This document shows positions 46,324-54,463 of a stretch of DNA of 64,000 bases, in pieces. A model generated the notes under the pieces. It was not told the DNA's origin, did not search any database, and worked only from the letters and a program-made list of their open reading frames with translations. Position 1 is the first letter of the stretch, and each line of letters opens with the position of its first letter. The position numbers and the translations under genes are program-made. The DNA lies in contig NZ_NFZQ01000007.1 of NCBI RefSeq assembly GCF_002165135.1, positions 248,001 through 312,000 of the forward strand, read 5' to 3'. Source of the stretch: Pseudomonas sp. SID14000 (GTDB lineage: Bacteria; Pseudomonadota; Gammaproteobacteria; Pseudomonadales; Pseudomonadaceae).

Positions 46324-47478
46324 ATGCAACCAATCCCCTACTGGCGCCTGTCCAGCTTCTACCTGTTCTACTTCGCCCTGCTCGGTTCCACCGCCCCGTT
46401 CCTGGCGCTGTACTTCGACCACCTGGGCTTCTCCCCGGCGCGCATCGGCGAGCTGGTTGCCATCCCCATGCTCATGCGCTGCGTCGCCCCCAACCTGTGG
46501 GGCTGGCTGGGTGACCGCACCGGCCAGCGCCTGTTGATCGTGCGCCTGGGCGCATTGTCGACCCTGGCTACCTTCGCCCTGATCTTCCTTGGCAAAAGCT
46601 ACGCCTGGCTGGCGCTGGTCATGGCCCTGCACGCGTTCTTCTGGCATGCGGTGCTGCCGCAGTTCGAGGTCATTACCCTGGCCCACCTGCACGGGCAAAC
46701 CGCGCGCTACAGCCAGGTGCGCCTGTGGGGCTCGATCGGCTTCATCCTCACCGTGGTCGGCCTGGGCCGGCTGTTCGAGTGGCTGAGCCTGGATATTTAC
46801 CCGGTGGCGCTGGTCACCATCATGGCCGGCATCGTCGCCGCCAGCCTGTGGGTACCCAATGCCCAGCCGGTGGAACAGGGCGAGCGCAGCGGCGCGGGCG
46901 GCTTCCTGCAGCAGCTGCGGGCGCCCGGGGTGATCGCGTTCTACGCCTGCGTGGCACTGATGCAGCTCAGCCACGGGCCGTACTACACCTTCCTCACCCT
47001 GCACCTGGAACACCTGGGCTATGCCCGTGGTGCCATTGGCCTGCTGTGGGCCCTGGGGGTGGTGGCCGAAGTACTGGTGTTCATGGGCATGAGCCGCATC
47101 TTCGCGCGCTTTTCGGTGCAGCGGGTACTGCTGGCCAGCTTCGTGCTGGCGGCGCTGCGCTGGCTGTTGCTGGGCAACCTGGCCGGTGAGCCGGCGGTGC
47201 TGGTGTTCGCCCAGGTACTGCACGCGGCCACCTTCGGCTGCTTCCATGCCGCCAGCATCGCTTTCGTCCAGGCCAGTTTCGGCGCTCGCCAACAGGGCCA
47301 GGGCCAAGCGCTGTATGCGGCGCTGTCGGGCACTGGCGGTGCGCTGGGGGCGTTGTATTCAGGCTACAGCTGGAAACTGCTGGGGCCCACCTTCACCTTT
47401 GGTATGGCCAGTGCCGCAGCCCTGGTTGCAGCCGTTATCATTGCCCTTTGTTCGCAACCGACCAGGACCCGCCCCTGA
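46324..47478 (+). CDS. MFS transporter, HcaT/PPP-like family
   Basis: A 384-residue protein with about twelve helices. The start MQPIPYWRLSSFYLFYFALLGSTAPFLALYFDHLGFSP and the WGWLGDRTGQR loop fit the MFS_1-like group that includes the 3-phenylpropionate transporter HcaT. Its stop overlaps the start of the cupin gene by one base, so the two are co-translated. Substrate unknown. Confidence 0.87.
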   Translation: MQPIPYWRLSSFYLFYFALLGSTAPFLALYFDHLGFSPARIGELVAIPMLMRCVAPNLWGWLGDRTGQRLLIVRLGALSTLATFALIFLGKSYAWLALVMALHAFFWHAVLPQFEVITLAHLHGQTARYSQVRLWGSIGFILTVVGLGRLFEWLSLDIYPVALVTIMAGIVAASLWVPNAQPVEQGERSGAGGFLQQLRAPGVIAFYACVALMQLSHGPYYTFLTLHLEHLGYARGAIGLLWALGVVAEVLVFMGMSRIFARFSVQRVLLASFVLAALRWLLLGNLAGEPAVLVFAQVLHAATFGCFHAASIAFVQASFGARQQGQGQALYAALSGTGGALGALYSGYSWKLLGPTFTFGMASAAALVAAVIIALCSQPTRTRP

Positions 47479-48014
47479 TGAGCATTCTCAGCGTTTTCCA
47501 CACCTCCAGCCCGGAACTGCCGAACAAGGTGCTGACGCACCACGACGACATCGCCGCCACCCTGGCCGAGCAGGGGGCGCGCTTTGCCCATGCCGAGCAT
47601 GGCCTGCGGGTGCGCCCGGGCACGGCCCAGGACGAGGTACTGGGCGCCTGCCGTGGGTACCTGGACCAGTTGATGACGGCGCATGGCAGCAAGGCCTTCG
47701 TGGTGCTCAACCGTGACGGTGAGGCCCCGGCACAGGTAGATGTGCGCGATGAGCATGTGCATGACGCCGACGAGGTGTTTGCCGTGGTCAGCGGGCGGGC
47801 GCAGGTTGGCCTGCGTTTAGGGGATTGGGTGTATTCGGTGCTCTGTGAGAAGGGGGACCAGTTGGTGGTACCGGCAGGGACTCGGCGCTGGGTCGAGCTG
47901 GGCGATGCACCGTTTTGCCTGGCGTTGCGGTTGTATGGCAGCGAGCAGGGGATACAGCCGAAGTTTACCGGGGATGTGACTGCGCGGGCGTTTCTGGGCA
48001 TTGATGAGTTGTGA
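47478..48014 (+). CDS. Acireductone dioxygenase-like cupin
   Basis: A 178-residue protein of the ARD family by length and pattern. The metal motif is EHVHDADEVFAVVSG (His-x-His, then Glu), with the fourth ligand likely in RRWVELGD or a nearby His position that looks altered. True ARD oxidises the acireductone of the methionine salvage pathway with Fe or Ni. No mtnB or mtnC is adjacent; instead it overlaps an MFS transporter gene. The usual C-terminal His is not obvious, so activity is uncertain. Confidence 0.78.
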   Translation: MSILSVFHTSSPELPNKVLTHHDDIAATLAEQGARFAHAEHGLRVRPGTAQDEVLGACRGYLDQLMTAHGSKAFVVLNRDGEAPAQVDVRDEHVHDADEVFAVVSGRAQVGLRLGDWVYSVLCEKGDQLVVPAGTRRWVELGDAPFCLALRLYGSEQGIQPKFTGDVTARAFLGIDEL

Positions 48015-48020
48015 TGGCTT

Positions 48021-48121
48021 TGCCGGCCTCTTCGCAGCACAAGGCTGCTCCTGCAGGGCCCGCGCCAGCCTCAGCTTTGCGCTGTACTTGTAGGAGCAGC
48101 CTTGCGCTGCGAAGAGGCCAG
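48021..48121. repeat. REP pair, GTAGGAGCAGCCTTG class
   Basis: TGCCGGCCTCTTCGCAGCACAAGGCTGCTCCTGCAGGG faces TTGTAGGAGCAGCCTTGCGCTGCGAAGAGGCCA between convergent genes. Confidence 0.92.
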
Positions 48122-48138
48122 ATCAGCCAACACAAAAC

Positions 48139-48411
48139 TCAGCGATAAGTCGGCAAGGCAAACCGCTGCTGGCTTTGCAGCATCGAAATCACCGGCAATT
48201 CACTGGCCTGCTCGGCCAGATCCCGGCGAATTGCACTGATCGCCCATGAAAGCTGCTCGGCACTGTGCAGTTGCGCATAGGTCAGCACCCGGCGGGTAAC
48301 CTTGCCATCAGCAGCGCGCAGGGTCAGTAGCACACCGCCGTCGGGGCGGGCCTGGGTATTTACCTGGTAGGCCGAAAATACCGAAACGAACTTTTCCTGG
48401 ATGAGGTCCAT
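48139..48411 (-). CDS. DUF3509 family protein
   Basis: A 90-residue protein: MDLIQEKFVSVFSAYQVNTQARPDGGVLLTLRAADGKVTRRVLTY and SAEQLSWAISAIRRDLAE fit DUF3509, a Pseudomonas family without known function. GGAG lies six bases before the ATG at 48411, and this start is chosen over an upstream in-frame ATG. It is divergent from the ankyrin gene with the triple-palindrome region between them. Confidence 0.75.
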   Translation of the reverse strand: MDLIQEKFVSVFSAYQVNTQARPDGGVLLTLRAADGKVTRRVLTYAQLHSAEQLSWAISAIRRDLAEQASELPVISMLQSQQRFALPTYR

Positions 48412-48532
48412 ATCAACTCCTGGCTGTTGCGTGGCAGACATGAGTTGATGGTTGCAGTGACCGTGCCAGTATGTTTTTTTGAAAAAAATATTTAAATTCA
48501 GTCGGTTACGTCAATCCTTCCGAAACGCCGTC

Positions 48533-48576
48533 GTGCAACCTGCACGGTCGTGCATTTTGCACAGTGCATATTGCAT
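48533..48576. promoter_or_regulatory. Three tandem GTGCA-N3-TGCAC palindromes
   Basis: GTGCAACCTGCAC (48533-48545), GTGCATTTTGCAC (48550-48562) and GTGCATATTGCAT (48564-48576) stand in a row in the divergent space, 122 bases from the DUF3509 start and 100 from the ankyrin start. An AT-rich tract (48472-48500) flanks them. The arrangement looks like a multi-site operator; the regulator is unknown. Confidence 0.6.
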
Positions 48577-48675
48577 GACCCGCGGCCAGCTATCGGCCCG
48601 ATAGAATCTGAACCTTTGACCCGGCCGCCTTGCCTGACAAAGACTTGGGCAACGATTTCTGCCAGGAGGTTCCAG

Positions 48676-49200
48676 ATGTCCAGCCAACCCACGCCCGCCG
48701 CCATGACCGACGACGAAACCGCCGCCTTCGCCGAGCAGGTGTTCGAACGTGCCCGCCGGGGCGATGCCGAGATGCTCGGGCGTCTGCTTGCCAGCGGCCT
48801 GCCGGCTAACCTGCGCAACCACAAGGGCGACACCCTGCTGATGCTGGCCAGCTACCACGGCCACCACGATGCCGTGCGCGTGCTGCTGGCGCACGGCGCC
48901 GATCCACTGATTGCCAACGATAATGGCCAGCTGCCCATCGCTGGTGCCGCGTTCAAGGGGGATCTGGCCATGATCCGCCTGTTGCTGGAGCACGGCGTGC
49001 CGGTGGACGCCGCCGCGCAGGATGGCCGCACTGCGCTGATGCTGGCGGCTATGTTCAACCGTGGCGAAATCCTCGACTACCTGCTGGCCCAGGGCGCCGA
49101 CCCGACCCGCCAGGATGCCCGCGGTGCCACCGCACTGATGGCGGCGCAAACCATGGGTGCCGTGGACGCCGCAGCACGCCTGCAAGCGCTGGCCGGCTAA
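48676..49200 (+). CDS. Ankyrin-repeat protein
   Basis: A 174-residue cytoplasmic protein with four or five ankyrin repeats: KGDTLLMLASYHGHHDAVRVLLAHGADP, NGQLPIAGAAFKGDLAMIRLLLEHGVPV, GRTALMLAAMFNRGEILDYLLAQGADP and a final ATALMAAQTMG unit. AGGAGG lies seven bases before the ATG at 48676. Such proteins bind partner proteins; the partner is unknown. The N-terminal cap (DDETAAFAEQVFERARRGDAEML) is typical. Confidence 0.9.
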   Translation: MSSQPTPAAMTDDETAAFAEQVFERARRGDAEMLGRLLASGLPANLRNHKGDTLLMLASYHGHHDAVRVLLAHGADPLIANDNGQLPIAGAAFKGDLAMIRLLLEHGVPVDAAAQDGRTALMLAAMFNRGEILDYLLAQGADPTRQDARGATALMAAQTMGAVDAAARLQALAG

Positions 49201-49260
49201 CCGCAAGGGGGCATTTGCGGCTATCCTTGGCGACTTTTCACCCGTCGCAGGCCCCCTTTC

Positions 49261-49791
49261 ATGAAAACTCAGTTGCTCGAATTCATCAGCCTCATTGGCG
49301 CTGGCTGCATGCGCGAGGAAGACATCGAGCGCATCGCCGACGAGGCCGCCCAGGCCTACGCCGATCCCGCTGCCTTCCTGGCCGCCAACCCCGACATCAA
49401 CTACGACGACAGCTTCCCCATCCCGCTGGGCGAATGGGTGGTGCTGGGCAGCCTGCCGGACACAGTGGTGTTCCAGGCCGACAGCTACCAGGACCTGTTC
49501 CAGCAGATCGCCGATTCGTTCGACCAGAACGTGCCGCTCACCCTCAAGCCCAAGCAACTGGCCCGCACCGAGCCGCTGACCGCGCTCAATCGCATCCAGG
49601 TGCAGATGGGCGCGTTGAACAAAGAGGCCGGTGGTTATGTGCTGCTCAACTTCAGTCAGTTGCTGGATGACGAGTTGCAGATGGTGATGGTGGGGCAGAA
49701 CGACCTGGCGCGGGTGCTGGAGCTGGGGGCAGAGGTGGGGATCAAGGTCGAGCCGGCCCTGGAAGCCCTGAAGGTCGCCATACACATCTGA
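49261..49791 (+). CDS. Conserved hypothetical protein
   Basis: A 176-residue soluble acidic protein without signal peptide or membrane helices. No family is recognised. It begins MKTQLLEFISLIGAGCMREEDIERIADEAAQ and contains IPLGEWVVLGSLPDTVVFQ. It follows the ankyrin gene on the same strand after 60 bases; GCAGGCCC gives only a weak ribosome site. Intact coding appearance and strong codon bias support a real gene. Confidence 0.65.
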   Translation: MKTQLLEFISLIGAGCMREEDIERIADEAAQAYADPAAFLAANPDINYDDSFPIPLGEWVVLGSLPDTVVFQADSYQDLFQQIADSFDQNVPLTLKPKQLARTEPLTALNRIQVQMGALNKEAGGYVLLNFSQLLDDELQMVMVGQNDLARVLELGAEVGIKVEPALEALKVAIHI

Positions 49792-49802
49792 TTTCAGCGT
49801 TT

Positions 49803-49898
49803 GCTTCTTCGCGGGTAAACCCGCTCCCACAGGGATATCACTCCCCTCAAGCCCAGTGATATCCCTGTGGGAGCGGGTTTACCCGCGAAGAGGCCTGC
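49803..49898. repeat. REP pair
   Basis: TTCTTCGCGGGTAAACCCGCTCCCACAGGGATATCACT faces AGTGATATCCCTGTGGGAGCGGGTTTACCCGCGAAGAGGCC; the arms match for nearly 40 bases between convergent genes. Confidence 0.93.
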
Positions 49899-49915
49899 AC
49901 AGGCAGCTTCAAGCA

Positions 49916-50854
49916 TCAGCCCAGCGCGGTATCGAGGAACATCATCACCGCAAACCCACCCATCAACCCCAGGGTCGCCGCTGTCTGGTGCCCATTGCGG
50001 TGGGTTTCGGGTATCACCTCGTGGCTAACCACAAAGATCATCGCCCCCGCCGCCAGCCCCATGCTCACCGGGTAGGCCAAGGCAAAGCCGGTCGAGATCC
50101 CCAGGCCGATCACCGCGCCCAGCGGCTCCATCAGCCCCGACCCGATCGCCACCAGCGCAGCCTTCAGGTTCGACAGCCCGGTAGCGCGCAAGGCCAGCGC
50201 CACGGCCAGCCCCTCGGGGATGTCCTGGATGGCGATGGCGCTGGTCAACGGCAGGCCGATGTTCATGTCGCCATTGGCAAAGCTTACGCCAATGGCCATG
50301 CCCTCAGGCAGGTTGTGCAGGGTAATAGCCAGCACGAACAGCCACACGCGGCTGATGCGCTCGGCCTCTGGGCCACATGGGCCGGTGCTTTCGTGTTCAT
50401 GTGGGGTGAAGCGGTCCAGGCCCAGCATCAGCAGCACGCCCAGGCCCATGCCCAGCACCACGGTAAAGGCCGCGGCCGGGCCGTTGCCGGTAATTTCGCG
50501 GGCGGCATCCAGGCCCGGCAGAATCAGCGAGAACGAACTGGCCGCCAGCATCATGCCGGCGGCAAAACCCAGCATCACATCCTGGGTGCGCGCCTGGACA
50601 TCACGCAGCACCACCGCCAGTACCGCGCCCAGCGCCGTGGCGCCAAAGCCGGACAACCCGCCCAGCATGGCAAGGTGCAGGTTGTCGGCGTGGTCGCCGT
50701 TCACCGCGTTCCACAGGCTGGCGGCTAGCAATAGCATCACTGCCAGCAGGCTGAGCCCAAGGCCGGCGCTGAGCCAGGGGGTGTTCACAGCCTGTTGGCG
50801 CCAGGCATGCAGCAGTGAGGGTGGAGCGGCGCTTTGGGTCTGGGCGGGTGGCAT
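49916..50854 (-). CDS. ZIP-family metal transporter
   Basis: A 312-residue inner-membrane protein with about eight helices. HNLPEGMAIGVSF and AIQDIPEGLAVALAL are the paired metal-site helices of ZIP transporters, and VVSHEVIPETHRNGHQTAA resembles the later conserved helix. The cytoplasmic His segment DRFTPHEHESTG is a usual ZIP loop. It probably imports zinc or other divalent metals. GufA-like subgroup by pattern. No Zur box was recognised. Confidence 0.9.
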   Translation of the reverse strand: MPPAQTQSAAPPSLLHAWRQQAVNTPWLSAGLGLSLLAVMLLLAASLWNAVNGDHADNLHLAMLGGLSGFGATALGAVLAVVLRDVQARTQDVMLGFAAGMMLAASSFSLILPGLDAAREITGNGPAAAFTVVLGMGLGVLLMLGLDRFTPHEHESTGPCGPEAERISRVWLFVLAITLHNLPEGMAIGVSFANGDMNIGLPLTSAIAIQDIPEGLAVALALRATGLSNLKAALVAIGSGLMEPLGAVIGLGISTGFALAYPVSMGLAAGAMIFVVSHEVIPETHRNGHQTAATLGLMGGFAVMMFLDTALG

Positions 50855-50979
50855 GCGAACCTCGAATCAGTGGATACCGGCAGTCTACTCAGGGACCTGG
50901 GCCAACCGCCAAGGATTCCCTTCTATTGCCTTGATAGCTGACTATGCTGTGCAGCAAAGCCTTTGACAGGAGTTTTGGC

Positions 50980-51171
50980 ATGGGGTCGACGTTCAACAGC
51001 CTGGTCGGGCTGATCATCCTGGCGCTGGATATCTGGGCCATCCTCAATGTGATCAAGAGCGGCAGCGAAGTGGGCATCAAGGTCTTGTGGATCTTGCTGA
51101 TCGCCTTGCTGCCGGTGGTGGGCCTGGTGATCTGGGCGATTGCCGGGCCGCGGGGGGATGTGCGGATCTGA
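50980..51171 (+). CDS. Small membrane protein, PLDc_N-type
   Basis: A 63-residue protein with two helices: FNSLVGLIILALDIWAILNVIKS and KVLWILLIALLPVVGLVIWAIAGPR. The pattern with G-x-x-x-W closing matches the PLD nuclease N-terminal (PLDc_N) domain found alone in many short proteins. AGGAG lies seven bases before the ATG at 50980. Function unknown. Confidence 0.8.
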   Translation: MGSTFNSLVGLIILALDIWAILNVIKSGSEVGIKVLWILLIALLPVVGLVIWAIAGPRGDVRI

Positions 51172-51179
51172 ATGTCTGT

Positions 51180-51222
51180 ACCGGCCTCTACCCGGGTTTA
51201 TCCGCGAAGAGGCCAGTACAGA
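51180..51222. repeat. Degenerate REP element
   Basis: CCGGCCTCTACCCGGGTTTATCCGCGAAGAGGCC, one imperfect palindrome after the small membrane-protein gene. Confidence 0.75.
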
Positions 51223-51350
51223 CAAAACCGGCAACACCCCCGTGACAAAATTTTCACATTGGTTTAAACAGAATCCGCACCCGCACAATGCTGCGTTGGT
51301 CTAGCGCCACCGCCATCTCCGCAAACCGTAATCCTAGGACCTTCCCATTC

Positions 51351-53426
51351 ATGGCTAACCCGGACGCCTTGAAGCTACGGGGCGCGCGAGCGTCGTTCTC
51401 GCCGACCCTGAAATCCCACCTGGCCTACACGCTGCTCAGCGGCCTGGTGATCATGCTGATGCTCAGCCTCGTTCGCCTGGCGTTGCTGGTCTACAACAGC
51501 GACATGATCGGTGATACCCCCAGCGCGACCGTCGCAGAAGGCTTCCTCAACGGCTTGCGCTTCGATTTGCGGGTGGTGGTGTACATCAGCATTCCGCTGC
51601 TGCTGGCCATCCTCAGCCCCTGGGCCATGGCCCGGCGTGGCCTGTTCCGTTTCTGGTTGACCATCACCTCGAGCGTGGTGATGTTCCTCGGCCTGATGGA
51701 AATGGACTTCTATCGCGAATTCCACCAGCGCCTCAACGGCCTGGTATTCCAGTACATCAAGGAAGACCCGAAAACGGTACTGAGCATGCTCTGGTACGGC
51801 TTCCCGGTGGTGCGCTACCTGCTGGCCTGGTTGTTCGGCACCTGGCTGCTGAGCCTGCTGTTCAAGGGCATCGATCGCATGACCCGTGGCAAGGGCGCCG
51901 GCGAGGTGACCCTGCAGCGCCGCGCGGCGCCGTGGTACAACCGCCTGGCGGTGTTCATGGTGATCCTGCTGGTGGCCGTGGTCGCCGCCCGTGGCACCTT
52001 GCGCCAGGGCCCGCCGATGCGCTGGGGGGATGCCTTCACCACTGAATCCAACTTCGTCAACCAGCTGGGCCTGAACGGCACCCTGACCCTGATCGATGCC
52101 GCCAAGAGCCGCTTCGGCGAGGACCGCGCCAACATCTGGAAGCCGGTGCTGGAGCAGGATGTGGCCACGCAGAGCGTGCGCGAGCAACTGCTGACCGCCA
52201 ACGACACCCTGGTCGATGCCGACGAGGCCGCCATCCGCCGCGACTTCGTGCCGCCGGCCGAGCGCACCTTGCCGATCAAGAACGTGGTGGTGATCCTGAT
52301 GGAAAGCTTCGCCGGCCACTCGGTCGGCGCGCTGGGCAGCCCCAACAACATCACCCCGTACTTCGACAAGCTGGCCAAAGAGGGCCTGCTGTTCGACCGC
52401 TTCTTCTCCAACGGCACCCATACCCACCAGGGTATGTTCGCCACCATGGCCTGCTTCCCCAACCTGCCAGGCTTCGAATACCTGATGCAGACCCCGGAAG
52501 GCGGCCACAAGCTGTCCGGGCTGCCGGCCTTGCTCAGCGCTCGCGATTACGACGATGTGTACGTCTACAACGGCGACTTTGCCTGGGACAACCAGTCCGG
52601 CTTCTTTGGCAACCAGGGCATGACCACCTTCATTGGCCGTAACGACTTCGTCAATCCGGTGTTCTCCGACCCGACCTGGGGCGTATCCGACCAGGACATG
52701 TTCGACCGTGGCGCCGAAGAGCTGGCCAGGCACGACGGCAAGAAGCCGATCTACGCGCTGCTGCAAACCTTGTCCAACCACACTCCGTATGCGTTGCCCA
52801 AGGACCTGCCGGTAGAACCGGTGACCGGCCAGGGCCGCCTGGACGAGCACCTGACTGCCATGCGTTATTCGGACTGGGCGTTGGGGCAGTTCTTCGAGAA
52901 AGCGCGCAAGGAGCCGTACTTCAAGGAAACCCTGTTCGTCATCGTGGGCGACCATGGCTTTGGCAACCACCAGCAGGTCACCGAGCTGGACCTGGGCCGC
53001 TTCAACGTGCCGCTGCTGCTGATTGCCCCGGGCATCCAGGAGAAGTTCGGTGCGGTCAACCACACCGTGGGCACCCAGGTCGACATCGTGCCGACCATCA
53101 TGGGCCGCCTGGGTGGCCAGGCCCGTCACCAGTGCTGGGGCCGCGACCTGCTCAACCTGCCTGAGGGTGACCAGGGCGTGGGCATGATCAAGCCATCGGG
53201 CAGCGAGCAGATCGTTGGCCTGGTACAGGGCGACCGCATCCTGATCGAGTCCAAGGACATGACCCCGCGCATGTACCGCTACCAGCTGGGTAGCGAGTTC
53301 AAGGCCGAGTTGATCGAAAGCCCGGACCAGCCGGAGATGCTGAAGAAGCTGGAAGCGTATATCCAGACGGCAACCAAGAGCTTGCTGGATAACACGGCCG
53401 GTGTAGTGCACGGCACTCCAAAGTAG
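51351..53426 (+). CDS. LTA synthase-family sulfatase / phosphoglycerol transferase
   Basis: A 691-residue inner-membrane enzyme. Five helices occupy about residues 20-220; a periplasmic alkaline-phosphatase-fold domain follows with VVVILMESFAG (metal Glu), FSNGTHTHQGMFATMACFP (candidate nucleophile Thr), FAWDNQSGFFG, TLSNHTPY and IVGDHGFGN (Asp-His metal ligands). Gram-negative relatives transfer phosphoglycerol or phosphoethanolamine to periplasmic or surface glycans rather than making teichoic acid. The ATG at 51351 is chosen because the protein there starts MANPDALKLRG; AGGA precedes it weakly. Confidence 0.9.
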   Translation: MANPDALKLRGARASFSPTLKSHLAYTLLSGLVIMLMLSLVRLALLVYNSDMIGDTPSATVAEGFLNGLRFDLRVVVYISIPLLLAILSPWAMARRGLFRFWLTITSSVVMFLGLMEMDFYREFHQRLNGLVFQYIKEDPKTVLSMLWYGFPVVRYLLAWLFGTWLLSLLFKGIDRMTRGKGAGEVTLQRRAAPWYNRLAVFMVILLVAVVAARGTLRQGPPMRWGDAFTTESNFVNQLGLNGTLTLIDAAKSRFGEDRANIWKPVLEQDVATQSVREQLLTANDTLVDADEAAIRRDFVPPAERTLPIKNVVVILMESFAGHSVGALGSPNNITPYFDKLAKEGLLFDRFFSNGTHTHQGMFATMACFPNLPGFEYLMQTPEGGHKLSGLPALLSARDYDDVYVYNGDFAWDNQSGFFGNQGMTTFIGRNDFVNPVFSDPTWGVSDQDMFDRGAEELARHDGKKPIYALLQTLSNHTPYALPKDLPVEPVTGQGRLDEHLTAMRYSDWALGQFFEKARKEPYFKETLFVIVGDHGFGNHQQVTELDLGRFNVPLLLIAPGIQEKFGAVNHTVGTQVDIVPTIMGRLGGQARHQCWGRDLLNLPEGDQGVGMIKPSGSEQIVGLVQGDRILIESKDMTPRMYRYQLGSEFKAELIESPDQPEMLKKLEAYIQTATKSLLDNTAGVVHGTPK

Positions 53427-53454
53427 AAGCTGGATCGCCAGGTGGACCTGGGCC

Positions 53455-53575
53455 GTGTGGGAGCGGCCTTGTGCCGCGAAAGGGCTGCGCAGCAGCCCCA
53501 GTTCCAGTATCCATGCATAAATCGCCGGGGCCGCTTTGCGGCCCTTTCGCGACACAAGGCCGCTCCCACAAAAGC
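53455..53575. repeat. REP pair, GTGGGAGCGGCCTTGTG class
   Basis: GTGTGGGAGCGGCCTTGTGCCGCGAAAGGGC faces GGGGCCGCTTTGCGGCCCTTTCGCGACACAAGGCCGCTCCCACA. Confidence 0.9.
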
Positions 53576-53677
53576 CGCACCGTTAGCAAGTCATCTGACT
53601 GAACATTCTCCCCGCCCCAAGGTCACTTGTTTCAGGCATCACACACCCGATGTTCGTTGACTGAGAGGGGCCGTTCA

Positions 53678-53914
53678 ATGAAAGAGTGGGAAGTCATCTT
53701 TGCCGACCAGAAGGGCGTGCTCACCACCCTGACGCTGCGCGGCGAGCAGTGCCCCAGCGAGGAGGATGCCGCGCGGGCCATCCGTTCGCACCTGTTCCCG
53801 GTGATGGACGAACTGGACCTCAACGACTTCCAGGACCGCGCCATTTCCCCCACTGCACGCTGGCTCAAGGAGCAGACTGGCGTGACCATCACCAGTATCC
53901 ACGAAACGCCCTGA
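53678..53914 (+). CDS. Small conserved hypothetical protein
   Basis: A 78-residue soluble protein beginning MKEWEVIFADQKGVLTTLTLRGEQCPSEEDAARAIRSHLFP, predicted beta-beta-alpha-like with no membrane segment. GAGAGGGG lies upstream of the ATG at 53678. Family not recognised. The frame reads further upstream but without a ribosome site. It precedes rraB on the same strand with a 176-base gap. Confidence 0.65.
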   Translation: MKEWEVIFADQKGVLTTLTLRGEQCPSEEDAARAIRSHLFPVMDELDLNDFQDRAISPTARWLKEQTGVTITSIHETP

Positions 53915-54090
53915 ACCACACGTTTGCGTGGTGCCATGGCAAGCACTACGCTGCATGAAGGTGCCAGCCCACTCTGCGGGTCAGCACTGCATCCCTTCGC
54001 GTCTTGCATCAGCTCGAACTGCCCGGCAGCTGCCGGCAGGTGCGTAGTGCACGGAAAGTCTATCCATCGCATTATTCAGGAGGACGTTTC

Positions 54091-54423
54091 ATGAGCAGCC
54101 AGAACGACGATATCAGCAGCAACGTCCTGCGTCAGATGAAGGCAGGCGGTTTCGACTTCACACAGATCCACCCCATTGAGTTCTACGCCATATTCCCCGA
54201 CGAAGCAGGGGCCCGCCGCGCGGCCAGGCAGTTTCGCGGCGAATCGCTGAATGCCCAGGTGAAGGAGTTGGGCGACGGTGCCTGGCATCTGGAGCTGAGC
54301 AAGGTCATGTATGCCACCCATGGCGGGATTGGCGACTTCGAAGAGGCCTTCGAGCAGATGGTGACACCCTATGGTGGTGAGGTGGAAGGGTGGGGGGTCA
54401 AGCAGGAGCGGCCCATAGCCTGA
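54091..54423 (+). CDS. rraB: RraB-family regulator of ribonuclease E
   Basis: A 110-residue protein. ILRQMKAGGFDFTQIHPIEFYAIFPDEAGARRAARQF and ATHGGIGDFEEAFEQMVTPYGGEVEGWGV fit the RraB ferredoxin-like fold. E. coli RraB binds RNase E and changes degradosome makeup. This one lacks the long acidic N-terminus, so it is a short form and regulator activity is by family only. AGGAGG lies seven bases before the ATG at 54091. Confidence 0.83.
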   Translation: MSSQNDDISSNVLRQMKAGGFDFTQIHPIEFYAIFPDEAGARRAARQFRGESLNAQVKELGDGAWHLELSKVMYATHGGIGDFEEAFEQMVTPYGGEVEGWGVKQERPIA

Positions 54424-54435
54424 TACTTTGGGAAT

Positions 54436-54458
54436 TTGGGGCCGCTTTGCGGCCCCAA
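54436..54458. terminator. GC-rich hairpin between convergent rraB and cytochrome genes
   Basis: TTGGGGCCGC-TTT-GCGGCCCCAA is a perfect stem. No T-run follows. The same GGGGCCGCTTTGCGGCCCC word recurs at 53527, 56530 and 59498. Confidence 0.7.
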
Positions 54459-54463
54459 GGTTC

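Noticed and set aside
51375..53555. Minus-strand open frame of 726 codons opposite the LTA synthase-like gene
   Set aside because: The His/Gln/Val-rich translation is typical of the antisense of a GC-rich gene; the plus-strand protein has clear catalytic motifs.
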